NCBI GenBank assembly: GCA_023421505.1
Contig: JAEZTJ010000062.1
Span: forward strand, 1 to 64,000
DNA length: 64,000 nucleotides
Source of the DNA: Bacillota bacterium
Lineage (GTDB): Bacteria; Bacillota; Clostridia; Lachnospirales; Lachnospiraceae
Direction: 5' to 3'
The position numbers were made by a program, and so were the translations under genes. The notes under the pieces are model-generated. The model saw only the letters and a list, made by a program, of their open reading frames with translations. It made no database searches and was not told the origin of the DNA. Below, in pieces: positions 1-8,635 of the stretch (the stretch's first letter is position 1; each line of letters begins with the position of its first letter).

Positions 1-18
1 AAAAATGGAGGGCTGAAA

Positions 19-1455
19 ATGAGCAGTACAGCACAACTGTCAGCAAGAGAAAGAATTACTTCTTTGCTTGACGACAATAGTTTTGTTGAAGTCGGCGCTT
101 TCGTTACAAAAAGAAGTACAGACTTTAATCTTCAGCAAAAGGAAACCCCTGCTGATGGTGTAATAACCGGTTATGGTGTGATTGATGGAAATCTTGTATA
201 TGTATTTAGTCAGGATGCTTCATCAATGGGTGGATCAGTAGGTGAAATGCACGCAAAAAAAATAGCACATATTTATGATTTGGCACTTAAAGTAGGAGCA
301 CCTGTCGTAGGTTTGATTGATTCAACCGGACTTAGGCTACAGGAAGCAATCGATGCACTTAACGGCTTTGGAGAGATTTATAGGAAGCAAACCCTGGCTT
401 CTGGTGTAATCCCTCAGATAACCGCTGTATTCGGTAATTCCGGCGGTGGCTTAGCGGTTATGGCTTCTTTAAGTGACTTTTCTTTTATGGAGGAAAAACA
501 AGCGAAATTATTTGTGAATTCTCCGAACGCATTGGTTGGAAATAACAAGGATAAATGCGATACCTCTAAGGCCGTTTATCAAGCGAAGGCTGGTTTGGTA
601 GATTATGTCGGACAAACAGAGGCAGAGGTAATCAGCAAAATCCGTGATTTAATAGCAATCTTACCGACGAACAATGAAGATGATGCCTCTTTTGATGAAT
701 GTACAGATGATCTAAACCGTCTGCTTCCCGATCTATCCGGTGAAGTAAACGATTCTAAAAAAGCCTTGGTAGATATATCCGATAACCGTAGTTTCTTTGA
801 AATAAAATCGGAATATGCAAAGGAAATGGTTACTGGTTTTATAAGACTGAATGGAATGACCGTAGGTGCGGTAGCAAACCGCATAGAAGTGACTGATGAG
901 GCCGGTAAGGTAGTAGAACGTTTTGATGGAACCTTAACAACTGCAGGCTGTGAAAAAGCTGCTGATTTTGTTAACTTCTGTGATGCTTTCAATATACCTG
1001 TATTAACGCTAACGAATGTAGGTGGCTTCAAAGCAACAGTGGAGGAAGAGAAGACGATTGCGAAAGCCTCTGCTAAATTAACCTACGCATTTGCAAATGC
1101 TACTGTTCCGAAGGTAAATATTATTATTGGAAAAGCATATGGTTCGGCATATCTTACTATGAATTCAAAGCATATTGGGGCTGATATGGTATTTGCTCTG
1201 CCAGGTGCTCAAATCGGAATGATGGATGCAGGCTTAGCAGCTCAGATTATGTATGATGGAGAAGCCTCCGATATCATTAAGGAAAAAGCCGCTGAATATT
1301 CAGCTCTGCAAGACAGTGCCGAAGCAGCTGCAAAACGCGGATATGTGGACAGTATTATTGAACCGGAAGCTATTCGTAAGCATGCCATATATTCTTTTGA
1401 AATGCTCTTTACAAAGAGAGAATCCCGCCCTGCCAAAAAGCATGGCACCATATAG
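19..1455 (+). CDS. Biotin-dependent carboxyltransferase subunit, 12S/MmdA-like
   Basis: This 478-residue protein belongs to the acyl-CoA carboxyltransferase family, which includes the methylmalonyl-CoA decarboxylase alpha subunit and the transcarboxylase 12S subunit. It would move a carboxyl group between an acyl-CoA and carboxybiotin in the cytoplasm. Visible features are the two crotonase-like halves, with glycine-rich oxyanion-type segments in each (GNSGGGLAVMAS in the first; GKAYGSAYL and GAQIGMMDA in the second). It is somewhat shorter than the roughly 510 residues usual for MmdA. The ATG follows GGAGGG at 7-12. Three partner genes follow closely, so it forms one complex with the OadG-like, biotin carrier and 5S-like proteins. 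The acyl-CoA specificity cannot be read from the sequence; propionyl/methylmalonyl-CoA is the likeliest. Confidence 0.85.
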   Translation: MSSTAQLSARERITSLLDDNSFVEVGAFVTKRSTDFNLQQKETPADGVITGYGVIDGNLVYVFSQDASSMGGSVGEMHAKKIAHIYDLALKVGAPVVGLIDSTGLRLQEAIDALNGFGEIYRKQTLASGVIPQITAVFGNSGGGLAVMASLSDFSFMEEKQAKLFVNSPNALVGNNKDKCDTSKAVYQAKAGLVDYVGQTEAEVISKIRDLIAILPTNNEDDASFDECTDDLNRLLPDLSGEVNDSKKALVDISDNRSFFEIKSEYAKEMVTGFIRLNGMTVGAVANRIEVTDEAGKVVERFDGTLTTAGCEKAADFVNFCDAFNIPVLTLTNVGGFKATVEEEKTIAKASAKLTYAFANATVPKVNIIIGKAYGSAYLTMNSKHIGADMVFALPGAQIGMMDAGLAAQIMYDGEASDIIKEKAAEYSALQDSAEAAAKRGYVDSIIEPEAIRKHAIYSFEMLFTKRESRPAKKHGTI

Positions 1456-1469
1456 GATGAGGTGAGACT

Positions 1470-1856
1470 ATGGGTATATTTCAGTATGGTATAATTAGTA
1501 AAACAACTTTACTTTCCAGCAATTCAGCTAGCGATATCGTTGATATTAATACTTTGTTTTATGCTGTGGTTGCTTTAGCAGTTCTGTTACTAATTATGCT
1601 AATCACCTATTTTACTAGTATAAAACCGAATTTGAAGGGTAATTCTTCAGATCAGAATAGAGTATATAACACTGCTGCTAATCATACTGCTGCGCAAAGC
1701 TTGAACAATGAGCAGGAGAATTTAGTAAATGATAGTGAATTGGTAGCTGTTATCACAGCAGCGATTTATGCTTCTCTGGGTGGAGAAGTTCCGGCTGACG
1801 GATTGGTTGTTCGTTCCATTCGTAAGGTAAACAGTAAGAAATGGATTAACGCATAA
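1470..1856 (+). CDS. OadG-like membrane-anchor subunit of the carboxyltransferase/decarboxylase
   Basis: This is a 128-residue protein with one transmembrane segment at about residues 29-49. A polar, Asn/Gln-rich linker leads to a conserved C-terminal block (ELVAVITAAIYASLGGEVP) typical of the OadG/MmdD gamma-delta subunits of sodium-pumping decarboxylases. In that family the small subunit holds the carboxyltransferase, biotin protein and membrane pump together. It starts 14 nt after the 12S-like gene, with a GGTGAG site just ahead of the ATG. No OadB/MmdB membrane pump subunit is present downstream in this operon, so its anchoring partner is unclear. Family assignment rests on size, topology and the C-terminal block. 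Confidence 0.75.
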   Translation: MGIFQYGIISKTTLLSSNSASDIVDINTLFYAVVALAVLLLIMLITYFTSIKPNLKGNSSDQNRVYNTAANHTAAQSLNNEQENLVNDSELVAVITAAIYASLGGEVPADGLVVRSIRKVNSKKWINA

Positions 1857-1922
1857 ACTGATTGTTTTGGATGATATATAGTAGGACACCAAAGGGTGCC
1901 ATTGAACAAGGAGGATCTCACA

Positions 1923-2327
1923 ATGAAATATTATACAATTACAGTAAACGGAAATACTTATAATGTATCTGTTGAAGAAGGGGTTGCAGCACCCGCAGCA
2001 GCTCCAGTTAATACCGTTGCCAGTGCACCGGCAGCACCGGTAGCTGCACCAGCTCCACAGGCTGAGGCTGCTAAGCCTGCTGCTCCTGCAGCAGCACCTG
2101 CAGGAAGTGCGGGAAGCGTGAAAATAAGTGCTCCTATGCCTGGTAAGATTATTGCAACGAAGGCATCTGTTGGACAGGCAGTAAAGAAGGGTGATGTTAT
2201 TTTAATCCTGGAAGCAATGAAGATGGAAAATGAAATTGTATCACCTCAGGATGGTGTTATCGCAAGCATTAATGTAACTGCAGGTCAGTCAGTTGAAGCA
2301 GGTACTTTGTTGGCTACGCTAAACTAA
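1923..2327 (+). CDS. Biotin carboxyl carrier protein, 1.3S/MmdC-like
   Basis: This 134-residue carrier has a short N-terminal beta segment, a flexible Ala/Pro-rich linker (about residues 21-64) and a C-terminal biotinyl-lipoyl domain. The domain contains the biotinylation motif EAMKMEN with Lys100 as the expected biotin site. It would shuttle the carboxyl group between the 12S-like and 5S-like subunits. The start at 1923 is chosen because AAGGAGG lies at 1908-1914 with 8-nt spacing; an in-frame GTG at 1896 would place that site inside the gene. It lies 66 nt after the OadG-like gene and 27 nt before the 5S-like gene. Confidence 0.9.
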   Translation: MKYYTITVNGNTYNVSVEEGVAAPAAAPVNTVASAPAAPVAAPAPQAEAAKPAAPAAAPAGSAGSVKISAPMPGKIIATKASVGQAVKKGDVILILEAMKMENEIVSPQDGVIASINVTAGQSVEAGTLLATLN

Positions 2328-2354
2328 CCATAAACATTAACAGGAGGTAGAGTA

Positions 2355-3767
2355 ATGGCAGAACAAGGAAAAAGACCGGTTAAAATAACCGAAACTATAT
2401 TACGTGATGCCCACCAATCCCTGATTGCAACAAGAATGTCAACAGAAGAGATGCTTCCCATTCTTGAGACCATGGATAAGGTAGGCTATCATGCAGTAGA
2501 ATGCTGGGGCGGCGCGACCTTTGACGCATCCTTACGTTTCTTAAAGGAGGACCCCTGGGAAAGATTAAGAAAATTAAGAAAAGGCTTTAAAAATACAAAA
2601 CTGCAAATGCTATTCCGCGGTCAGAATATTCTGGCATATCGTCACTATGCTGATGATGTAGTTGAATATTTTGTACAGAAGTCAATAGCGAATGGTATAG
2701 ATATTATTCGTATCTTTGATGCTTTAAATGATATCCGTAACTTAGAATGTGCTGTTAAGGCTACGAATAAGGAGAAGGGACATGCACAGATTGCAATCTC
2801 CTATACCTTAGGGGATGCTTATACACCAGAATATTATGTAAAAATGGCAAAGAGAGTGGAAGAGCTCGGTGCTTCCTCAATCTGTATCAAGGATATGGCA
2901 GGACTTTTAGTTCCTTACGAGGCAACCTCCTTAGTAAGTACGCTGAAGTCTGCTGTAAAAATCCCGATTGATCTTCATACCCATTATACCAGCGGTGTAG
3001 CAGGAATGACTTATTTGAAAGCAGTAGAAGCAGGCTGCGATATTATTGATACTGCAATGTCACCGTTTGCTATGGGCACAAGCCAGCCGGCAACTGAGGT
3101 TATGGTAGAGACCTTCAAGGGAACTCCTTATGATACTGGCTTTGACCAGAATATATTAGCTGAGATTGCTGATTATTTCCGTCCTCTTCGTGATAAATGC
3201 TTAGATAACGGATTATTAAATCCGAAGGTTATGGGTGTTGATATTAAGACACTTTTATATCAAGTACCCGGTGGTATGTTATCCAACCTTGTTTCTCAAT
3301 TAAAGGAAGCTAAGCATGAGGATAAATATTACGAAGTATTAAAAGAGGTTCCTCGCGTGCGTAAAGATTTTGGTGAGCCTCCGCTCGTTACACCATCCAG
3401 CCAGATCGTAGGAACACAGGCTGTTCTTAATGTACTTGCTGGAGAACGTTATAAGATGGTTACAAAGGAAACAAAGGCTTTACTTGCTGGTGAATATGGT
3501 CAGACCGTTAAGCCTTTTAATCAGGAGGTACAGAAGAAGGTTAACGGAGATAAGAAGCCGATTACCTGCCGTCCTGCTGATTTGATTGAGCCTGAGCTTC
3601 ACAAAATTGAAGCAGAAATTGCTGATTGGAAGGAACAGGATGAGGATGTATTATCCTACGCACTATTCCCTCAGGTTGCACTGGACTTCTTTAAATATCG
3701 TCAGGCACAGAAAACCGGTGTTGATGTAACAGCAGCAGATAAGGCAAATAAAGCATACCCGGTATAA
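2355..3767 (+). CDS. Pyruvate/oxaloacetate carboxyltransferase, 5S/OadA-like without biotin domain
   Basis: This 470-residue protein has an HMGL-like TIM barrel followed by the conserved PYC/OADA region. It matches the 5S subunit of transcarboxylase, the oxaloacetate decarboxylase alpha subunit and pyruvate carboxylase subunit B. Metal and carboxyl-lysine motifs are visible: LRDAHQS near the N-terminus, CIKDMAG with the lysine carbamate, and DLHTHYTSG. It transfers carboxyl groups between carboxybiotin and pyruvate/oxaloacetate. It ends before any biotinyl domain, consistent with the separate carrier gene upstream. It is the last gene of the operon and is followed by a strong terminator. With the 12S-like gene it suggests a methylmalonyl-CoA:pyruvate transcarboxylase. 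Confidence 0.88.
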   Translation: MAEQGKRPVKITETILRDAHQSLIATRMSTEEMLPILETMDKVGYHAVECWGGATFDASLRFLKEDPWERLRKLRKGFKNTKLQMLFRGQNILAYRHYADDVVEYFVQKSIANGIDIIRIFDALNDIRNLECAVKATNKEKGHAQIAISYTLGDAYTPEYYVKMAKRVEELGASSICIKDMAGLLVPYEATSLVSTLKSAVKIPIDLHTHYTSGVAGMTYLKAVEAGCDIIDTAMSPFAMGTSQPATEVMVETFKGTPYDTGFDQNILAEIADYFRPLRDKCLDNGLLNPKVMGVDIKTLLYQVPGGMLSNLVSQLKEAKHEDKYYEVLKEVPRVRKDFGEPPLVTPSSQIVGTQAVLNVLAGERYKMVTKETKALLAGEYGQTVKPFNQEVQKKVNGDKKPITCRPADLIEPELHKIEAEIADWKEQDEDVLSYALFPQVALDFFKYRQAQKTGVDVTAADKANKAYPV

Positions 3768-3841
3768 TGACATATCAATAACATAAAAATCAACTTGATA
3801 ATAAACATTTTAGATGAAGCTACTTTCATCTTATCGCAGAA

Positions 3842-3885
3842 AAAACACTAAAAGTAAGATAATTTACTTTTAGTGTTTTATTTAT
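3842..3885 (+). terminator. Rho-independent terminator of the carboxyltransferase operon
   Basis: A perfect 16-bp stem (3842-3857 pairing with 3864-3879) with a 6-nt loop is followed by a T-rich stretch. It lies 74 nt after the 5S-like stop codon. Confidence 0.85.
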
Positions 3886-4142
3886 TAAATAAAAAGATAG
3901 AAGTGCCAAAAGCCCATTTAGTAAAATATTTTTATCAATCTATACATTCACAATCTTAATCAAAGTGATGAAAATTATAGTTTGTAAGCAACTGATCTGA
4001 AGTTGATGGTACTAAAATCCAGTAGTTTTGAACTTATGTGTACTGCGTACTCATCTAATCGAGAGTGCGTTGCGAATTTCCGCAGAAACCATTTTAAATA
4101 GATGACTTTTCATTAATAGTTTAAGTAAAGAATTGAGGATAC
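3886..4142. other. AT-rich intergenic region before the hybrid kinase
   Basis: With the terminator before it, this makes a 375-nt gap between genes. It has no convincing ORF. I saw no clear -35/-10 pair. A short GC-richer segment around 4045-4095 has small inverted repeats (GCGTACTC.. and TTGCGAA..CCGCAG) but no obvious family. Confidence 0.4.
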
Positions 4143-5861
4143 GTGTTGAAGGGAATTAACTTATTATTTCAAAATTATAACTCTACGATAATGACTTTTA
4201 TTGGTTTCATTATAATGGCAGGTATGGTTATAATCTTCCTAATATTGATAGTTTATTTAAGTAGGTGTTTTAAGAAGATTAATCATAATCTATATTATCA
4301 AAAAGAGTTATTACATATCTTTAGTGCAAATGTCAACAATATTTTTATGATATATGATACGGTCAGTCATAAATTTGAATATATATCGAAGAATTTTAAA
4401 GAATTAATGGAAATTGACCGGTCTATCATTAAGAAAGATTACATGAAAATACTAGACTACATACCGGCAGAAAGCAGTAATAAAATAATTGATTTTATTA
4501 GGAACTTTAATGAACGGAATATACTTGAAGAGGATTTTGAATATATTAAACCCCTCACTAAAAATAAGTGTTGGTATTTATTAAGAATAAATCGTGTTAC
4601 TGTAAAGCGAAAGAAAGAGCAACTTATTATCAGCACCAGTGATATTACCAGAGAAAAGCAAATTCAAAAGGCTCTTGAGGAAGCTTTATGTAATCTGCAA
4701 ATAGCAAATGAGGCAAAAAAATTATTTTTATCACATATAAGCCATGAGTTAAAAACACCTATTAACGGTATCTTAGGTATGGTACAGATCGCTTTTAACT
4801 CATTAGAGGATAAAAATAAAACAGAAAATTGTCTGAACAAAATTAATTATTCCTCTAGAAAATTATTGACAATCATTAACAATATACTGGATATTTCTAA
4901 AATAGACAGTAATAAGCTGGTGTTAACCTATGAACCATTTCATATCAGCGAGATTCTAACCTCGTTTTCGTCTATTATGAATTCACAGGCAGAGTTAAAT
5001 TGTCAGGAGTATTCTTTTTCAATGAACAATATTGTTGATGACAGTTTACTTGGAGATAGTCTACGACTGATTCAAATTTTAGAAAATTGTGTTTCTAATT
5101 CTATTAAGTTTACACCGAAAGGAGGAAAAATCGGGTTAGAAGTAACTGAATTGGAGAGGCATGCAGATAAAGCGTTATTTAGCTTTGTTATTTCTGATAC
5201 CGGTAAGGGGATGAGTGAAGCTTATTTAAAGCATTTATTTGAACCCTTTGAGCAGGAGGATTACTCTATTTCTTTAAAATATGGCGGTACCGGAATTGGA
5301 ATGACTATTGTCAAGGATTTGATTGATTTAATGGGTGGAAATATACATGTAGACAGTAAGGTGAATCGCGGAACTACTATTACTATTCATATAGTATTTC
5401 GAATCAATATAAATACTACAAAACAGGAAGAACCGAAGAACTTACGAGATCAAAATGTTCGTTATGATTGCATGGGGAAACGGGTTTTGATAGTAGAGGA
5501 TAATGAAATTAATCAGGAAATTACATGTGAGCTTCTAAAGAATATCAATATGAAGGTTGAGACAGCGTCTAACGGTTATGAAGCAATAAAGCTTTTTGTG
5601 AATTCTAAGAAAGGTTATTATGATGTAATATTAATGGATTTACAGATGCCGGAGCTGGATGGATATCAGACCGCAAAGGCAATTAGAAATTCATTACATC
5701 CTGATTCACAAACAATTTGTATTATCGCAATGACGGCAGATGATTTTTCTGAAGATCAGTTAAGTTATGAAAGTGGAATGAATTATCATTTTACTAAATC
5801 AATAAATGTAGAAAATATTTATAACATTATTCAGAATGTAATAAAGCAAGAAGTAAGTTAG
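4143..5861 (+). CDS. Hybrid sensor histidine kinase (TM-PAS-HisKA-HATPase-REC)
   Basis: This 572-residue hybrid kinase has one N-terminal transmembrane helix (about 17-39) and a PAS-like fold (about 55-165). The HisKA domain carries His201 in SHELKTP. The ATP-binding domain has an N box (QILENCVSNS) and glycine boxes SDTGKGM and GGTGIGM. The C-terminal receiver domain has Asp499 in MDLQMP. It would autophosphorylate and pass phosphate to its own receiver, then to an Hpt. The start is GTG with a weak GAGGAT site; TTG at 4146 is an alternative. No extracellular sensing domain of any size is visible, so the signal is probably cytoplasmic or membrane-derived. The separate Hpt gene follows 57 nt downstream. 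Confidence 0.88.
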   Translation: MLKGINLLFQNYNSTIMTFIGFIIMAGMVIIFLILIVYLSRCFKKINHNLYYQKELLHIFSANVNNIFMIYDTVSHKFEYISKNFKELMEIDRSIIKKDYMKILDYIPAESSNKIIDFIRNFNERNILEEDFEYIKPLTKNKCWYLLRINRVTVKRKKEQLIISTSDITREKQIQKALEEALCNLQIANEAKKLFLSHISHELKTPINGILGMVQIAFNSLEDKNKTENCLNKINYSSRKLLTIINNILDISKIDSNKLVLTYEPFHISEILTSFSSIMNSQAELNCQEYSFSMNNIVDDSLLGDSLRLIQILENCVSNSIKFTPKGGKIGLEVTELERHADKALFSFVISDTGKGMSEAYLKHLFEPFEQEDYSISLKYGGTGIGMTIVKDLIDLMGGNIHVDSKVNRGTTITIHIVFRININTTKQEEPKNLRDQNVRYDCMGKRVLIVEDNEINQEITCELLKNINMKVETASNGYEAIKLFVNSKKGYYDVILMDLQMPELDGYQTAKAIRNSLHPDSQTICIIAMTADDFSEDQLSYESGMNYHFTKSINVENIYNIIQNVIKQEVS

Positions 5862-5918
5862 AAAATGAATAGCCTATACCATTATAAATACAAAATCTAA
5901 GATCCGAAAGGTAAAGTT

Positions 5919-6266
5919 ATGGAAAGGATGAGTCTTCAATTAAAAGAAATAGGTGTAGATGTTGATAGCGTTATCCTCAGACTTGGAGGAAACGAAGCGA
6001 TATATTTAACGATATGCGACAAATTCAGATACGATCAAAATTACCAGCTGTTTCAAACTGCAATTACAGAGAATGATTTACATAAGGCAGTCTTTCATAT
6101 CCATACCTTAAAAGGTATAGCTGCAAATCTGGGTTTTAATCGCTTAGAGCAAATCACAAGTTATATAATGGAGAATTTAAAAAAGAATGATCTTGTAGCG
6201 TTGCAGCATAATATAAAAGACTTAACAGAGGAACAAAAGAGATTAATAAATATCTTGGATAACTAA
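5919..6266 (+). CDS. Histidine phosphotransfer (Hpt) protein
   Basis: This 115-residue all-helical protein carries the Hpt motif HTLKG with phospho-accepting His62, followed by a conserved ANLGF-type segment. It should receive phosphate from the receiver of the preceding hybrid kinase and pass it to another response regulator. No output regulator with a DNA-binding or enzymatic domain is adjacent, so the terminal acceptor must be encoded elsewhere. The ribosome-binding site (AAAGGTAAAG) is weak, which fits coupling to the upstream gene. Confidence 0.85.
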   Translation: MERMSLQLKEIGVDVDSVILRLGGNEAIYLTICDKFRYDQNYQLFQTAITENDLHKAVFHIHTLKGIAANLGFNRLEQITSYIMENLKKNDLVALQHNIKDLTEEQKRLINILDN

Positions 6267-6316
6267 TTTATTATGTTACAGTGAAAAACATGAAAAACAT
6301 TCTGATCATATTTGGC

Positions 6317-6345
6317 TTGACAAATATCATTAATTAAGTTATACT
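6317..6345 (+). promoter_or_regulatory. Sigma-A promoter of ylxM-ffh
   Basis: TTGACA at 6317-6322 and TATACT at 6340-6345 are separated by exactly 17 bp, close to the consensus. A perfect 12-bp inverted repeat begins one base downstream of the -10 element. Confidence 0.85.
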
Positions 6346-6376
6346 CCACCTGTAAAGAAAAAAACTTTACAGGTGG
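6346..6376 (+). promoter_or_regulatory. 12-bp perfect inverted repeat at the ylxM transcription start
   Basis: CCACCTGTAAAG at 6346-6357 is the exact reverse complement of 6365-6376, separated by seven A residues. The right arm contains the AGGTGG ribosome-binding site of ylxM. Because the predicted transcription start (about 6351-6353) falls within the left arm, it could be a DNA operator or a truncated 5' hairpin that masks the ribosome-binding site. Confidence 0.6.
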
Positions 6377-6383
6377 TGGGTTT

Positions 6384-6758
6384 ATGGGACAAAAGGAAGC
6401 ACAGATAGAGAAGCTGGAGGAAATTGTCCAGTTATCCATACTTTATGACTTCTATGGCGAATTGTTAAGTGACCATAAAAAGAGAATATTTGAGGATTAT
6501 ATATTAAATGATTTGTCTCTCAGTGAAATAGCCGAAGAGCAGAGTATCAGCAGGCAGGGCGTACATGACGTTGTAAAACGCTGTACCTATGAATTAAAGG
6601 AATATGAGTCAAAACTATGTCTGGTTAAGAAATTTCAGAGCATTAAAGATAAACTCAACAGTATGAAAGAAATTGTAACTTTGACAACTAATTCGGGAGA
6701 TTTAACAAATATCAGTAACATAGTGACACTGGCAGATGATATTTTAAAGGAGCTGTAG
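6384..6758 (+). CDS. ylxM: YlxM family SRP-associated helix-turn-helix protein
   Basis: This 124-residue protein has the sigma-70 region 4-like helix-turn-helix of the YlxM/p13 family (LSLSEIAEEQSISRQGVHD at about residues 47-65). It lies directly upstream of ffh, as in many Firmicutes, and stops 2 nt before ffh starts. YlxM homologues in streptococci bind the SRP RNA-Ffh complex and modulate its GTPase. Whether this copy also binds DNA is unknown. The inverted repeat at its own promoter would be a natural autoregulatory target, but that is inference. Confidence 0.9.
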   Translation: MGQKEAQIEKLEEIVQLSILYDFYGELLSDHKKRIFEDYILNDLSLSEIAEEQSISRQGVHDVVKRCTYELKEYESKLCLVKKFQSIKDKLNSMKEIVTLTTNSGDLTNISNIVTLADDILKEL

Positions 6759-6760
6759 AT

Positions 6761-8104
6761 ATGGCATTTGAAAACTTATCCGATAAACTTCAGAATATAT
6801 TTAAGAACCTGCGGGGAAAAGGAAGACTTTCCGAAGCAGATGTAAAAACCGCCTTAAAGGAAGTTAAGATGGCACTTTTAGAGGCTGATGTTAATTTTAA
6901 GGTTGTTAAGAATTTTGTGAATACTGTTCAGGAGCGTGCAGTGGGACAGGACGTACTCAATAGTCTGACTCCGGGACAGATGGTAATCAAAATTGTTAAC
7001 GAAGAAATGGTAAAATTACTTGGCGAGAATACAGTTGAGCTTCAGCTTAAACCAACGAATGAAATCACCGTGCTTATGATGTGCGGTCTTCAGGGTGCAG
7101 GTAAGACAACTACTGTAGCAAAGCTGGCAGGAAAATTAAAATCCAAGGGTAGAAAACCGTTATTAGTTGCCTGTGATATTTATCGTCCGGCTGCGATTGA
7201 TCAGTTGCAAATCAATGGAGATAAACAAGGAGTGCCCGTTTTCTCCATGGGAGATAAGCATAAACCGGTTAATATTGCGAAAGCTGCGATGGAGCATGCA
7301 GCAAAGAATAATTTTAATGTAGTAATTCTGGATACTGCAGGACGTCTGCATATAGATGAAGCTATGATGGAAGAGCTACAGGAGATTAAGGCGAATATCA
7401 CTGTGCATCAGACAATACTTGTAGTTGATGCGATGACCGGACAGGATGCTGTAAATGTTTCGGAAATGTTCAATGAGAAGCTTACAATAGATGGAGTTAT
7501 TTTAACAAAACTGGATGGCGATACAAGAGGCGGCGCGGCCCTTTCCATCCGTGCAGTAACAGGTCGTCCGATTTTATATGCAGGTATGGGGGAGAAGCTT
7601 TCCGATTTAGAGCAATTTTATCCTGATCGTATGGCGTCCCGTATTCTTGGAATGGGTGATATTCTTACTCTGATCGATAAAGCACAGGCTGAATTTGATG
7701 AAAACAAAGCCAGAGAGTTAGAAAAGAAGTTAAAGAAGGCAGAATTCGATTTTAATGATTTCCTTGATCAGATGCAGCAGGTAAAGAAAATGGGTGGTCT
7801 GTCTGATTTGCTTGGAATGATACCAGGAATGAGCAAACAGCTTAAGGGTGTTGAAATCGATGATAAGGCAATCTCTAAGCCTGAGGCTATCATTAATTCC
7901 ATGACTAAGGCGGAGAGAGCTAATCCGGATTTGATTAATCCTTCCCGAAAGAAACGAATTGCTGCAGGTGCCGGAGTGGATTTAAGCGAGGTTAACGCAC
8001 TAGTTAAGCAATTTGATCAAATAAAGAAGATGACCAAACAATTCTCAGGTATGATGGGAAAAGGCGGAAAGCATAACCGTTTCAAGCTGCCTTTTGGTTT
8101 ATAA
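6761..8104 (+). CDS. ffh: Signal recognition particle protein Ffh (SRP54)
   Basis: This 447-residue GTPase targets nascent membrane and secreted proteins to FtsY and the Sec translocon, working with SRP RNA. The N-domain helical bundle is followed by the G domain with P-loop GLQGAGKTTT, DTAGRL and TKLDGDTRGG motifs. The Met-rich M domain (with MIPGMSK and MMGKGG) binds SRP RNA and signal peptides. Length matches the family. It follows ylxM by 2 nt in the standard order ylxM-ffh-rpsP. Confidence 0.97.
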   Translation: MAFENLSDKLQNIFKNLRGKGRLSEADVKTALKEVKMALLEADVNFKVVKNFVNTVQERAVGQDVLNSLTPGQMVIKIVNEEMVKLLGENTVELQLKPTNEITVLMMCGLQGAGKTTTVAKLAGKLKSKGRKPLLVACDIYRPAAIDQLQINGDKQGVPVFSMGDKHKPVNIAKAAMEHAAKNNFNVVILDTAGRLHIDEAMMEELQEIKANITVHQTILVVDAMTGQDAVNVSEMFNEKLTIDGVILTKLDGDTRGGAALSIRAVTGRPILYAGMGEKLSDLEQFYPDRMASRILGMGDILTLIDKAQAEFDENKARELEKKLKKAEFDFNDFLDQMQQVKKMGGLSDLLGMIPGMSKQLKGVEIDDKAISKPEAIINSMTKAERANPDLINPSRKKRIAAGAGVDLSEVNALVKQFDQIKKMTKQFSGMMGKGGKHNRFKLPFGL

Positions 8105-8118
8105 ACAGGTATTGCATG

Positions 8119-8168
8119 CTGCATCAACTGATTATATACGCATTGATTAGAATATTGTTTTGATGCAG
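8119..8168 (+). promoter_or_regulatory. Long-loop inverted repeat in the ffh-rpsP spacer
   Basis: CTGCATCAA at 8119-8127 pairs with TTGATGCAG at 8160-8168 across a 32-nt AT-rich loop. A second smaller stem (ATATCAC/GTGATAT) follows around 8190-8222. There is no T tract, so this is more likely an mRNA processing or leader structure than a terminator. Confidence 0.4.
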
Positions 8169-8290
8169 ACATTAACAATATAAATTTATATCACAGTTAG
8201 AGTAAATCCTACCGTGATATCAAGGAATAGGCATTTTCGATTAAGAATTAGCAAGGTCTGTTCTTATGAATTTTTAAGGAGGTGAAAAAC

Positions 8291-8533
8291 ATGGCAGTAA
8301 AGATTAGATTAAAGAGAATGGGACAAAAAAAGGCTCCTTTCTATAGAATCATTGTTTCTGATTCCAGAACACCAAGAGATGGTAGATTCATCGAGGAAAT
8401 CGGTACTTATGATCCTACTAAGAATCCCAGTGCTTTCAATGTGAATGCAGAAGCAGCTAAAAAATGGTTAGCAAATGGTGCACAGCCAACAGATACTGTA
8501 GGCAAGATTTTTAAAAATGCTGGTATTCTATAA
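8291..8533 (+). CDS. rpsP: 30S ribosomal protein S16
   Basis: This 80-residue protein matches bS16: basic N-terminus (MAVKIRLKRMGQKK), PFYRIIVSDSR and IGTYDP motifs. It is needed for 30S assembly. The start at 8291 is chosen because AAGGAGGTG sits just upstream with proper spacing and because the family begins with MAVKIRL; an in-frame GTG at 8282 overlaps the ribosome-binding site. It lies between ffh and the KH protein, as in Bacillus. Confidence 0.97.
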   Translation: MAVKIRLKRMGQKKAPFYRIIVSDSRTPRDGRFIEEIGTYDPTKNPSAFNVNAEAAKKWLANGAQPTDTVGKIFKNAGIL

Positions 8534-8549
8534 TTGGCATCGGAATGGA

Positions 8550-8606
8550 GGTAGTGCGAATCGCAGGAAGCGATTTCGCACAGAAAAGGACATTACGTCT
8601 TTTCTA
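8550..8606 (+). promoter_or_regulatory. Two hairpins between rpsP and the KH-domain gene
   Basis: A GC-richer stem (GTGCGAA-TCGC pairing with GCGA-TTTCGCAC, with a one-base bulge) is followed by a second stem (AGAAAAG/CTTTTCT). Neither ends in a clear T tract. They could set the relative expression of the two genes by mRNA processing or partial attenuation. Confidence 0.45.
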
Positions 8607-8635
8607 CTTCTATATGTTTATAGGAGGTAATGATA

